From Spirochaetaceae bacterium (GTDB taxonomy: Bacteria; Spirochaetota; Spirochaetia; Treponematales; Breznakiellaceae): 13,194 bases of DNA. The DNA lies in the NCBI GenBank assembly GCA_031265535.1, contig JAISCO010000059.1:1-13194 (forward strand), written 5' to 3'. The position numbers and the translations under genes are program-made. Below, one piece after another: positions 1-7,388 of the stretch. Position 1 is the first letter of the stretch. Each line of letters starts with the position of its first letter. The notes under the pieces were generated by a model that worked only from the letters and a program-made list of their open reading frames with translations, made no database searches and was not told the origin of the DNA.

Positions 1-28
1 GGGGGGAGATGAATTTATTCTTCAAACT

Positions 29-1240
29 ATGGTCAAACGTAATAGTAATATAAGGCGGCTTAAGGCTTCCTATCTGTTTCCCGAAATCGCGCGGCTGCGG
101 CGGGAGTTTGCGGAACTTCACCCGGACGCTAAAATTATCAGCATGGGCGTGGGCAACACCACAGAACCCATACTGCCGCATATCGCCGCGGGCTTAATCG
201 AAGGAGCGCGGCGGCTTGAACGGGCGGAGACATACTCCGGCTACGCGGACGAAGGACTTGCGGAACTGCGCGAGCGGATCTCCGGCGTGTACTACAAAGG
301 CATGTTCGGAATCGATGAAATTTTTATCAGCGATGGCTCAAAGTGCGACATAGGACGGCTGCAAACATTGTTTGGGGCAAAAGTAAATGTCGCGGTACAA
401 GACCCGTCTTACCCGGTTTATGTAGACGGCTCCGTTGTGGCAGGCGCGGCGGGACGGGAGGATGTTCCGGCAGGCTACAGCGGCATCAGCTATCTGCCCT
501 GCACGCCGGAAAACAATTATTTTCCCGATATTTCAAAAATTAAAAACGACAGCTTAATATATTTTTGTTCGCCAAATAACCCGACAGGGGCGGCGGCTAC
601 AAAACACCAGCTTACCTGTCTGGTGGCGGCGGCGCTGAGTACCGGCTCAATCATAGTATATGACGCGGCTTACTCGGATTACATCCGGGACGCCGCGCTG
701 CCAAGGAGCATTTACGAGATCCCCGGCGCGTATAAATGCGCGATTGAAGTAAACTCATTCTCAAAATCGGCCGGTTTTACAGGAGTACGGCTTGGCTGGA
801 GCGTTGTTCCCAAAAAAATATATTTTGCGGACGGCGAAAGCGTCAACGCGGATTGGTCGCGTCTTACCGCAACGATTTTTAACGGAGCGTCCAACATCTC
901 CCAGTATGGCGGACTCGCCGCTCTGGACGCGGAAGGGCAGAACGAGATACGGGAGATGACCGGTTTTTATCTTGAAAACGCGCGTTTGATACGCGAAACG
1001 TTGAAAACATTGAAGATAGACTGCGTGGGCGGGGATAATTCGCCGTATATTTGGGCGCATTTTCCCGGGCGCGCCAGTTGGGAGGTATTTGCCGAACTGC
1101 TGGAAAAACATCATATCGTAACAACGCCGGGGTCCGGTTTTGGTCCGGCAGGCGAATCATTTATCCGCTTTTCCGCCTTTGGCCACCGCGCCGGAATTGA
1201 GGAAGCGTGTGACCGGCTGCTGAAAGGGATGAAGGGATAG
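29..1240 (+). CDS. dapL: LL-diaminopimelate aminotransferase
   Basis: PLP-dependent class I/II aminotransferase that converts tetrahydrodipicolinate directly to LL-diaminopimelate with glutamate as amino donor, in lysine and peptidoglycan synthesis in the cytoplasm. The 403 residues match the usual family length of about 400-410. The N-terminus (MVKRN, then YLFPEIARLRREF) is the characteristic DapL opening. Visible fold-type I landmarks are SPNNPTG at 181-187, the D212/Y215 pair in YDAAYSDY, the Schiff-base lysine K246 in SFSKSAGFTGVRLGW, and carboxylate-binding R380 in FIRFSAFG. The start at 29 is chosen from family similarity. A G-rich stretch at 1-8 is about 20 nt upstream, too far for a standard Shine-Dalgarno, so translation initiation looks weak. 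A 14-codon out-of-frame ORF (9-53) overlaps the start and is probably fortuitous. The gene is followed by a heptad repeat tract and then the RelA/SpoT homologue in the same direction. Confidence 0.95.
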   Translation: MVKRNSNIRRLKASYLFPEIARLRREFAELHPDAKIISMGVGNTTEPILPHIAAGLIEGARRLERAETYSGYADEGLAELRERISGVYYKGMFGIDEIFISDGSKCDIGRLQTLFGAKVNVAVQDPSYPVYVDGSVVAGAAGREDVPAGYSGISYLPCTPENNYFPDISKIKNDSLIYFCSPNNPTGAAATKHQLTCLVAAALSTGSIIVYDAAYSDYIRDAALPRSIYEIPGAYKCAIEVNSFSKSAGFTGVRLGWSVVPKKIYFADGESVNADWSRLTATIFNGASNISQYGGLAALDAEGQNEIREMTGFYLENARLIRETLKTLKIDCVGGDNSPYIWAHFPGRASWEVFAELLEKHHIVTTPGSGFGPAGESFIRFSAFGHRAGIEEACDRLLKGMKG

Positions 1241-1243
1241 CAG

Positions 1244-1348
1244 CAATTAACAATTAGCAATGAAGAATGAGGAGTAAACAAGGAAAAGGTAAAAGGTAAA
1301 AGGGAAAAAGGAAAACCTTACCTTTTACTTCTTACCTTTTACTTGCAT
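1244..1348. repeat. Heptameric repeat tract, 15 units in one register
   Basis: The whole spacer after dapL divides into 15 consecutive 7-nt units with no register slip. Examples are CAATTAA, GAATGAG, AAGGTAA and CCTTTTA, and most units end in AA or TA. The left part is purine-rich and the right part is its complement. GTAAAAGGTAA (1289-1299) can therefore pair perfectly with TTACCTTTTAC at 1318-1328 or 1332-1342. The resulting stem could end or attenuate dapL transcription. The last unit runs into the ATG at 1347. Confidence 0.8.
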
Positions 1349-1358
1349 GGGGGGTAGG

Positions 1359-3050
1359 ATGCTTCATGAAACCGGATACGATAAGCGGCGCGTAGAGTGG
1401 GCTTTGGCGCGTTGTAACAGTACGCATAGTAAAGAAACTGCCGCAATCGTTGAAGGAATGGGACTCGACGCGGACTGCGTTATAGCCGCGTTGCTTTTTG
1501 ATTCTTGCAAAGATGAGGCCGGTAAAAAAATTATAGCCGGGGAATTTGGTGAAAGCGCCGCGCTTTTAGCCGAAAGCGCGGCAAAAGTTTTAAAACTTTC
1601 CGCAAAAGATAAATCGACAGCCGAAGCTGAAAAAATCAGAAAAATGCTGTTCGCCATGATTGAAGATATCCGCGTAATATTTATATGCCTTGCGGAAAAA
1701 TTGCAAAGTATGCGGACAATAAACGATTTTCCGGAGGACGAGCGTAAAGGAATCGCGCAGGAATGTCTTGACATTTACGCGCCGCTGGCAAACCGTATCG
1801 GAATCTCGTGGTTAAAAGACGAGATGGAAGACCTTTGCCTTAAACAATTAAGCCCCGACGTATATTTCCAGATAAGCGGCATTGTCGCGCTTAAACAAAA
1901 CGAGCGCGAACATTTTCTCAAATTTGTAAAATCGCTTGTCTATGCCGAAACACAAAAACGCGGAATAAAAATCGAGGTAAAAAGCCGCGCCAAGCATTTT
2001 TATTCGATATATCAAAAAATGCGCAAACGAAACAAAGAAGCGGGTGATCTGTACGACCTTTTTGGACTTCGCATACTATGCGGCAGCGTGGAAAACTGCT
2101 ATTCGCTGCTCGGCATGATTCATACTTTATGGAAACCCATAGACGGGCGCTTCAAAGATTATATCGCCATGCCCAAAGCCAACGGCTATCAAAGTCTGCA
2201 TACAACTGTGCTGGCCTTTGACGATACAACAGGAAAATCCACCGGTAATATGCTTGAAATACAGATAAGAACCTTTGATATGAACCATACGGCGGAGTAT
2301 GGCTATGCCTCGCACTGGATTTACAAAAAAGGGCCAAGCGCGGAGCCGGCGCGTGAAAATGACATTCAATTAGTAAACAGGCTTAAAAATATAGCCGGTA
2401 ATTTTGATGATGCGGCTCTGGAAGAAATAAAAAAAGAATTCCTAAAAGATTCGATACTCGTGTTCACGCCGCAAGGGCGGGTGATAGAGCTGCCGCAGGG
2501 GGCTACGCCTATTGATTTTGCTTACAACATACACACGGCCATAGGGAATCATTGCCTTGCCGCGAAGGCTGACGGCGCAATCATTCCGTTGAGCAGACCC
2601 TTGCAAAATACACAAATTGTCGAGATACTTACGGCCCAAAACGCGCACCCCCATAGCAACTGGGCGCGTATTGTTAAAACATCAAAGGCCAGAAGCAAGA
2701 TACGCGCCTGGCTTGCGTTGAATGACGCCGCTGTTCAGCATGAAAAAGCGGCGGCGGCAAAAAAGAAGCAGGAAGAGCACAAGCCGCATATTAAAGAAAT
2801 CCAGCCTGCCGCGCCTGAAAAAACGGAACAGACCGCGCCTTTGCGAGTACTGGTGCAGCACGAAAAAAATATGCTGTTCCGTTTCGCAAAATGCTGCAAT
2901 CCCGCGCCGCCGGACGAAATTACGGGCTATGTATCACGCGGGCGGGGCATAATAATTCACCGCAAAAATTGCCCGTCCCTTCCGCACATCGCGGAATTTG
3001 AACAACGCCGCATAGATGCCGAATGGGAAGAGCCGCGGTTAGAGCTATAG
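1359..3050 (+). CDS. RelA/SpoT-family (p)ppGpp synthetase with degenerate hydrolase domain and no ACT domain
   Basis: Makes the alarmone (p)ppGpp from ATP and GDP/GTP in the stringent response. Residue numbers count from the in-frame ATG at 1347. The N-terminal HD hydrolase-like region (about 20-150) keeps H27 but has FD (51-52) where the family has HD, and E117 where KLADRL has Asp, so hydrolysis is probably lost. The synthetase domain (about 205-328) is intact: KHFYSIYQKM, RFKDYIAMPKANGYQSLHT from 268, and EIQIRT. RFKD is the RXKD form typical of bifunctional enzymes, not the EXDD of E. coli RelA. A TGS domain (about 368-430) and a conserved-Cys region (C516, C517, H538, C542) follow. The protein then stops at 567 residues, shorter than the usual 700-750, with no ACT/RRM domain. 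I chose ATG 1359 because GGGGGGTAGG lies directly upstream; ATG 1347 has no Shine-Dalgarno and is the last heptad of the repeat. Confidence 0.93.
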   Translation: MLHETGYDKRRVEWALARCNSTHSKETAAIVEGMGLDADCVIAALLFDSCKDEAGKKIIAGEFGESAALLAESAAKVLKLSAKDKSTAEAEKIRKMLFAMIEDIRVIFICLAEKLQSMRTINDFPEDERKGIAQECLDIYAPLANRIGISWLKDEMEDLCLKQLSPDVYFQISGIVALKQNEREHFLKFVKSLVYAETQKRGIKIEVKSRAKHFYSIYQKMRKRNKEAGDLYDLFGLRILCGSVENCYSLLGMIHTLWKPIDGRFKDYIAMPKANGYQSLHTTVLAFDDTTGKSTGNMLEIQIRTFDMNHTAEYGYASHWIYKKGPSAEPARENDIQLVNRLKNIAGNFDDAALEEIKKEFLKDSILVFTPQGRVIELPQGATPIDFAYNIHTAIGNHCLAAKADGAIIPLSRPLQNTQIVEILTAQNAHPHSNWARIVKTSKARSKIRAWLALNDAAVQHEKAAAAKKKQEEHKPHIKEIQPAAPEKTEQTAPLRVLVQHEKNMLFRFAKCCNPAPPDEITGYVSRGRGIIIHRKNCPSLPHIAEFEQRRIDAEWEEPRLEL

Positions 3051-3062
3051 CGGCGGTAAAAA

Positions 3063-3181
3063 CAATTATAAAGGAAAAAGGAGCAATGAAGAATGAAGAA
3101 TGAAGAATGAGGAATGACAGCAATTCTTACCTTTTCCTTTTTATCTTTTCCTTGTTGTCCTCATTGTTAATTGCTCATTTA
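3063..3181. repeat. Heptameric repeat tract between convergent genes, imperfect palindrome
   Basis: Seventeen consecutive 7-nt units run without a slip from 3063 to 3181, including GAATGAA twice at 3091-3104 and variants such as CAATGAA, GAATGAG, TTTCCTT and TAATTGC. The first half is purine-rich and the second half pyrimidine-rich. CAATTAT at the left end faces TTAATTG at the right end, so the tract can fold as a long imperfect hairpin. It sits between the 3' ends of the RelA/SpoT homologue and the OmpA-family gene and could serve both as terminator. Confidence 0.8.
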
Positions 3182-3205
3182 TGTTGGGTTTACATGAGCT
3201 CCGCG

Positions 3206-4414
3206 CTAATCGAGTATGGTTATTTCAACGCGGCGGTTAAGTCTGCGTCCGGCATCCGTGTCGCCGCCGCCTACAGGTTTTGTGCCGCCCCAGCCTTTGT
3301 AAATGAAACGTCCCGCCGGTATGCCGCGGGCGGCAAGCTCGTCAACTATGCGTTTTGCGCGTTCTATAGACAGCGTCATTTCGGCTTCCGGCCTTCCTGT
3401 CGCGGCGGTGTGCCCTTCTACCAGAAATGTCCTGCCCTCAACCCCAGCAAGAGAGGCGGCTATCCGGTCAAGCCGCGCCGCTTCTTCGGGCAGCAGTTCT
3501 GAGGAATCGCTTACAAACTGTAAGTCACGAATCGACAGGCGCAGACCCGCGTCTACCGGCTCAAGCTCGATTCCATTCGCGCTTTCTATATCTTTTTTTA
3601 TCTTCCCGCTGTCAAGCGGCGTTATACCTTGAGCGAAACATAAAGTAAAGCCCTTAAAACGTACCGTTTTACCATCGTCCCATGAAAAAGTTTCGTCAAG
3701 CGTATCACGTGAAAGCAGCATTATGCCGTTTTCTACCGCTATCAGTATTGTAACGTCATGTTTCCCCGTCAATTTGCTCAAGCGGGACGCGGCATCCGCA
3801 TTGCCGGATATTTGTTTTGCGTTGGAAAAATCCGTATCGGAATTGTAGCTCGCCTCAATCCTGTAGACGGGAATGCCTTTGTAGTCTTCGATGCCTTTGT
3901 ACTCGTAAACCGCGGTAAAGGGCGCCGCCAGCAGTCTGCCTTCGTTAAGCGGGTCTACGGCGCGTTGTCCGGCGGCTTTCCATGTATCGCCTTCCGTTAT
4001 TTCGGATTGCGTGTAAAACGGGAAGCTGCGGAGAGAGGGAAAACCCCTGTCCTCCTCAATACGCATCCCCCCTTGCGCGTTCAATGTAAAATTGACCGGA
4101 ACGACGGCGTTTACGGGACGCGCGTTCTGCCTCGTATCGCGGAGCGTCTCCTCCATTACGATAAAGCTTCCTTTGTAACGTGTTGCTCCGTTGTTGTCTA
4201 TGCCCGACGGATTGATCGCGGCGCGGACTTCGCGGTATACGTGTCCAATGTACTTCCCGTTGTCGTAACGGGAAAAATCGGAGCGTTCCGTCATTGTATA
4301 CGGCTCTGTTGTCTGCGCCTTAAAGTTTAGCGCGCTGCCGGTAACCACGGATGTTAAAAAGATAAACGCGGGTAATAGAGCGTTTGTAAAAAACCATTTA
4401 TACGCCATATTCAT
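3206..4414 (-). CDS. OmpA-family C-terminal domain (peptidoglycan-binding) periplasmic protein
   Basis: A 402-residue exported protein. Residues 1-29 are a signal peptide or membrane anchor (short basic start, then LLPAFIFLTSVVTG, then SALN). Residues about 40-265 form an unassigned region rich in beta-strand-like sequence, with no beta-barrel pattern I can defend. Residues about 296-402 are an OmpA_C/MotB-like domain: FVSDSSELLPEEAARLD, FLVEGHTAATG (334-340 core), SIERAKRIVDELAARGIP, and DAGRRLNRRVEITI at the end. The usual NxxGRxxNRR has Asp at the first position here. Such domains bind the diaminopimelate stem peptide of peptidoglycan. A GGAG Shine-Dalgarno sits a few bases before the ATG at 4414. 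The gene converges with the RelA/SpoT homologue and is separated by 230 bp from the acetyltransferase upstream, so it may be transcribed on its own. Confidence 0.88.
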   Translation of the reverse strand: MNMAYKWFFTNALLPAFIFLTSVVTGSALNFKAQTTEPYTMTERSDFSRYDNGKYIGHVYREVRAAINPSGIDNNGATRYKGSFIVMEETLRDTRQNARPVNAVVPVNFTLNAQGGMRIEEDRGFPSLRSFPFYTQSEITEGDTWKAAGQRAVDPLNEGRLLAAPFTAVYEYKGIEDYKGIPVYRIEASYNSDTDFSNAKQISGNADAASRLSKLTGKHDVTILIAVENGIMLLSRDTLDETFSWDDGKTVRFKGFTLCFAQGITPLDSGKIKKDIESANGIELEPVDAGLRLSIRDLQFVSDSSELLPEEAARLDRIAASLAGVEGRTFLVEGHTAATGRPEAEMTLSIERAKRIVDELAARGIPAGRFIYKGWGGTKPVGGGDTDAGRRLNRRVEITILD

Positions 4415-4644
4415 AGAATCTCCATTTTTCCCCTTTTTAAGTTCATCGGAATCAAATGGCTTTTTTATGACTATATTTAGCGGAACGGCCTTTCATGGCG
4501 GGAGATTTGAGGAATATCATTGGACTTGTTCGACACGCGAATTAGGCACGTTGTTAGTTGCCTGCTAGCAAAGAGAGAGCTTGCAAGTCTCGCAAAATGC
4601 GCGGCATAATGCGTTAAATTTTGCGGTTTTTAAGTGGTATTTTT
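4415..4644. other. Non-coding spacer with several hairpin-forming sequences
   Basis: There is no supported ORF between the acetyltransferase stop and the ompA-like start. The spacer holds an 8-bp perfect inverted repeat, CGCAAAAT (4591-4598) with ATTTTGCG (4618-4625), followed on the plus strand by GGTTTTT. It also holds small palindromes TGCTAGCA (4563-4570) and CTTGCAAG, and AGGCA/TGCCT arms near 4541-4562. Some of these could end transcription of the upstream operon, but none has a U-tract on the minus strand. No convincing promoter for the ompA-like gene was identified. Confidence 0.4.
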
Positions 4645-5127
4645 TCATATCTGTCCAGCTAATAGCTTGAACTTATCATCCGTGATGCGGAAGCCCGTCC
4701 AATCGGACATAGGGATGGCGCCGAGTCCATTATAAAATGCTATTGAGGGCGTATTCCAGTCCAGGCACGACCATTCAAGCCGTCCGCAGCCGCGGTTGTC
4801 AGCGATACGGGCAATGTGCCGGAATAATGCCTTACCCAGCCCCTTGCCGCGAAACTCCGGTTTTACAAAAAGGTCTTCGATGTAGAGGCCGGCTTTACCC
4901 TTGAAAGTAGAATAGTTGTGAAAAAACAGCGCAAAACCAGACGCTTTACCGTCATATTCCGCAATCAAGACTTCCGCGCTCTTGCCGGCAAAAATTGTTT
5001 TGCGTAAATCATCCTCCGTTGCTTCCACTTGATCCAAAAGCCCCTCGTACTCCGCAAGAGCGCAAATAAACTCAAGCAGAAGGGGCGCGTCTTCAATTTG
5101 CGCCTCGCGCACACTAATTTTTGCCAT
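4645..5127 (-). CDS. GNAT-family N-acetyltransferase, spermidine/diamine acetyltransferase-like
   Basis: A cytosolic 160-residue acetyl-CoA-dependent N-acetyltransferase covering a complete GNAT domain. Motif A is visible as YIEDLFVKPEFRGKGLGKAL, with the acetyl-CoA pyrophosphate loop RGKGLG at 93-98. GRLEWSCLDWNTPSIAFYNGLGA (115-137) is the C-terminal part, with Y132 at the usual general-acid position. ALAEYE near 23-28, FALFFHNYSTFKGKAGLYIEDLFV and LEWSCLDWN are hallmarks of the SSAT/diamine acetyltransferase subfamily. A polyamine or related amine is therefore a reasonable but unproven substrate. The start is supported by AAGGTGG just upstream, inside the last codons of thiI. Only 9 bp separate the two genes, so they are probably co-transcribed and possibly coupled. 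Confidence 0.88.
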   Translation of the reverse strand: MAKISVREAQIEDAPLLLEFICALAEYEGLLDQVEATEDDLRKTIFAGKSAEVLIAEYDGKASGFALFFHNYSTFKGKAGLYIEDLFVKPEFRGKGLGKALFRHIARIADNRGCGRLEWSCLDWNTPSIAFYNGLGAIPMSDWTGFRITDDKFKLLAGQI

Positions 5128-5136
5128 ATACCACCT

Positions 5137-6330
5137 TCAATCTTTTGTCTCGCCGTTCAATGACTGCGGGTTGAACTTTGGGATTTCGCTCAGCGCCTCA
5201 TTTATCAGCGCGTCCAGCCCTATACTGCCGTATAGGGCTGCGGCTTCGTTCAACGGCGCGTGAATTATTGGATGCGGCGGGCTGAAAATCGCGCAGCAAT
5301 CCGAATATGGCAGAATAGACGTTTTGTATGTGCCGATTTTGACGGCGTATTTTATTATGCTTTCTTTATCGAAAGTGATGAGCGGGCGCAGTACGGGAAG
5401 GCGGGAGCGGCTTTCAGCGCAAGATATATTTTCTATCGTCTGGCTGGCGACTTGTCCCAGACTTTCGCCCGTGATAAGACATTTACACCGCTTTTTTGCG
5501 GCGAGAGTTGAGGCGCAATCCATCATTGCCATGCGGAGCAGCACGGTTGACCATTCAGGCGGAGCGGCGTCTTTGATAAGCTGCTCAACTTTTGTAAACG
5601 ATACGACGCTCAGATTGACGCCCATAGCGTATCCGCCGATAATTTCCGCGAGGCGGACAACTTTTTGACGCGCCTCGTCAGGGGTGTAAGGGTAGGCGTG
5701 AAAATAAACGGCAAAAATGCGCATACCGCGCAGCGCCGCAAGGTATCCCGCGACAGGAGAATCAATGCCGCCCGATAAAAGCAGCATACCGCGCCCTGAA
5801 ACGCCCACCGGCAATCCACGCAGCCCTTTGTGCTCTCTGCCGTAAATGTAGGCGCGTTCCCGTATCTCGATATTTATTGTAACTTCGGGCGAATGAACAT
5901 CTACCGCAAAAGAAGGAAAGGCGCTTACTATACGGTCGCCCGCCATACAGCAAATTTCATGCGAATTAAGCGGAAAACTCTTGTCCGTCCGCCGCGCTTC
6001 CACCTTGAACGAACGCGCCTTAGCCTCGTAAGCTCCCCGCGCTTCGTCAACGGCGGCGGACATCACAGCCTCTATCGATTTTTCACTCTTACGCGCCTTT
6101 GCCCAGCCTGTGATTCCGGCAAGCCTTGAAAGCGCGTTTTCACAGGCGGTCTCTGTTTCAGCCGGACAATTAACATAAAGCCGCCCGTCCGTTCTTGTGA
6201 TAGACGCGCCTGTCCCGCGCAGCATGACGGCAAGATTCCGTATCAACGCTTTCATAAAACTTTCGCGGTTGCCGCCTTTAAGCGCAAGCTCGCCCGGCTT
6301 CAAAAGATATAGGGTTCCCCGTTCATTCAT
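5137..6330 (-). CDS. thiI: tRNA 4-thiouridine synthase / sulfurtransferase ThiI, rhodanese-less form
   Basis: ATP-dependent enzyme that adenylates and thiolates U8 of tRNA (s4U); in some bacteria ThiI also supplies sulfur for thiamine thiazole. Of 397 residues, about 1-60 are the N-terminal ferredoxin-like part (LLKPGELALKGGNRESF). About 60-165 are the THUMP domain. The PP-loop ATP pyrophosphatase domain starts at LLLSGGIDSPVAGY (SGGIDSP 186-192), with ITGESLGQVASQT (286-298) and PYSDCC (341-346) following. There is no C-terminal rhodanese domain, so sulfur must come from another donor; this short form is common outside gammaproteobacteria. The start at 6330 gives the conserved N-terminus but lies inside a tandem duplication, and the natural upstream leader is displaced by 68 bp. 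AAAGGCGG about 10 nt upstream may serve as ribosome site. Otherwise translation is coupled to the overlapping 23-codon ORF through ATGA. Confidence 0.95.
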   Translation of the reverse strand: MNERGTLYLLKPGELALKGGNRESFMKALIRNLAVMLRGTGASITRTDGRLYVNCPAETETACENALSRLAGITGWAKARKSEKSIEAVMSAAVDEARGAYEAKARSFKVEARRTDKSFPLNSHEICCMAGDRIVSAFPSFAVDVHSPEVTINIEIRERAYIYGREHKGLRGLPVGVSGRGMLLLSGGIDSPVAGYLAALRGMRIFAVYFHAYPYTPDEARQKVVRLAEIIGGYAMGVNLSVVSFTKVEQLIKDAAPPEWSTVLLRMAMMDCASTLAAKKRCKCLITGESLGQVASQTIENISCAESRSRLPVLRPLITFDKESIIKYAVKIGTYKTSILPYSDCCAIFSPPHPIIHAPLNEAAALYGSIGLDALINEALSEIPKFNPQSLNGETKD

Positions 6331-6399
6331 GCGCGGTTACCGCCTTTAAGCGTAAGCTCGCCCGGCTTCAAAAGATATAGGGTTCCCCGTTCATTCATG
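6264..6399. repeat. 68-bp tandem duplication of the thiI start
   Basis: Positions 6264-6331 and 6332-6399 are adjacent direct copies differing at only two of 68 positions (G/A at 6271/6339 and C/T at 6285/6353). Each contains the thiI start codon and its first 22 codons. Because 68 is not divisible by 3, the upstream copy cannot be read through into thiI in frame. Confidence 0.97.
6327..6398 (-). CDS. 23-codon upstream ORF created by duplication of the thiI 5' end
   Basis: The upstream repeat copy reads MNERGTLYLLKPGELTLKGG then NRA and a TGA stop. It is identical to the first 22 residues of ThiI except A15 to T. Its stop overlaps the true thiI start as ATGA. It keeps the original thiI upstream context, so ribosomes recruited there would translate this peptide and reach the stop exactly at the thiI start. 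It may be a non-functional by-product or an accidental leader that sets ThiI expression by reinitiation. Whether it is translated is not known. Confidence 0.55.
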   Translation of the reverse strand: MNERGTLYLLKPGELTLKGGNRA

Positions 6400-6405
6400 G
6401 TCGTC

Positions 6406-6437
6406 ATCATCTTTTAAATTAATCATCTTTTAGATTA
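6406..6437. repeat. 16-bp tandem duplication at the phosphoesterase stop codon
   Basis: ATCATCTTTTAAATTA (6406-6421) is followed directly by ATCATCTTTTAGATTA (6422-6437), matching at 15 of 16 positions. The phosphoesterase stop codon lies at the join. With a single copy, the reading frame would run on and end at the TGA of ATGAATGA, where the first thiI copy starts. Confidence 0.9.
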
Positions 6438-7288
6438 GTGTAGCCGTTAAGCCGAATCACGACAAGTTCAGGCGGGTTGAATATACGCGGGAGCATGGGG
6501 CGGCGCGTGGTAAGCCCGCGGCTTACTACGATCAGACCGCCGACGGTCTTATATACGCCGCCGGCATACTTGGGGAACAGCCCTTGCCCCGGAGCGTACA
6601 AGCCGTTCATCAACGGCGGTAAACGTATCTGCCCGCCGTGCGTATGCCCTGAAAGAATCAGATCGAAACCGTAGTCCGTGTAATGTTTCGCTATTTCCGG
6701 CCTGTGGCATAGCAATATCTTGTAGGCGTCGATGCCGGAAATCGCCTTAAAAACCTTGCCGGCTGAACTTGGGTCGTAAAGCGGATCCCATAACTGAATG
6801 TTGGGGTCTTCAACGCCGGCAATTACCAGCGGAATACCGTTTACTTCAAGCGGCATATAAGTATCCGACAGGACCTTAATGCCGGAATAGGAGAGTTCCT
6901 GCTTTATCTCATCGGCTTTACCGCTGTCGTACTCGTGATTTCCGGTAACATAAAAAACAGGAATTTCGGGCAGCGCCTTTTTTATGCCGTAAAGCAGCAG
7001 GCGCGTTCCAATGGGGGGCGCGATGTCATCGAAAATATCACCCGCAAGAACTATTATATCGGGAGAAAGCTCTATTATTCGCCGCAGCAGCGGAGATTGA
7101 TCCTTCCCGTATATGTCGCTGTGCAAGTCGCTTATCAAGACTATTGTAAGCGTCCGGTTTTCAAAATATGGGGACAAAGGAGCGTCATAGTAAACCGTCC
7201 GTAACGAGGCGTGAGCAGCGCAGCTTAATAGTAAAATCGACATAAAAACAGATGTCAGTCCTAAAATAAAATTTCCCCGGTATCTCAT
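6419..7288 (-). CDS. Calcineurin-like metallophosphoesterase, probable lipoprotein
   Basis: Two-metal phosphoesterase of the YkoQ/YaeI/LpxG-like group, which includes membrane-associated enzymes acting on UDP-diacylglucosamine and other phosphodiesters; the substrate here is unknown. From the ATG at 7288 the product has 289 residues, and a GTG at 7396 would add 36. Counted from 7288, residues 1-22 are a signal peptide ending in SILLLSC, a lipobox with Cys at 23. The metal motifs follow in order: DLH (D54, H56), GD (84), GNHEY (H118), H195 in LLCHRPE, and GHTHGGQ (H215, H217). Neither start has a clear Shine-Dalgarno. I prefer 7288 because it gives a proper lipoprotein signal and because the GTG falls inside the attC-like element. 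It is first in the apparent operon with thiI and the acetyltransferase. Confidence 0.85.
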   Translation of the reverse strand: MRYRGNFILGLTSVFMSILLLSCAAHASLRTVYYDAPLSPYFENRTLTIVLISDLHSDIYGKDQSPLLRRIIELSPDIIVLAGDIFDDIAPPIGTRLLLYGIKKALPEIPVFYVTGNHEYDSGKADEIKQELSYSGIKVLSDTYMPLEVNGIPLVIAGVEDPNIQLWDPLYDPSSAGKVFKAISGIDAYKILLCHRPEIAKHYTDYGFDLILSGHTHGGQIRLPPLMNGLYAPGQGLFPKYAGGVYKTVGGLIVVSRGLTTRRPMLPRIFNPPELVVIRLNGYTNLKDD

Positions 7289-7388
7289 AAATTTTTGCCG
7301 AAAAGCTATAGAATTACGGCCCGCAAACGCTTCATTTTTAAGATTAAAAGTTTTCAGAAACCACACGAATAAACCATTTGACTTGCTT

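Noticed and set aside
9..53. 14-codon ORF overlapping the dapL start as a leader peptide
   Set aside because: The G-rich stretch directly abuts its ATG with no spacer, there is no attenuator-like structure, and the window begins too close upstream to judge.
1244..1348. Possible CRISPR array in the repeat tracts
   Set aside because: Units are 7 nt, contiguous and degenerate, without spacers; no cas genes are present.
3758..4330. 190-residue plus-strand ORF opposite the ompA-like gene
   Set aside because: It lies entirely within the minus-strand OmpA-family gene, has no recognisable domain and is Arg/Val-rich as expected of an antisense shadow.
4541..4625. Third attC-like site between the acetyltransferase and ompA-like genes
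   Set aside because: ATTTAAC fits one R-type box on the minus strand, but no matching GTTRRRY partner is in place and the GCATATACA-N3-CTGTTAT block is absent.
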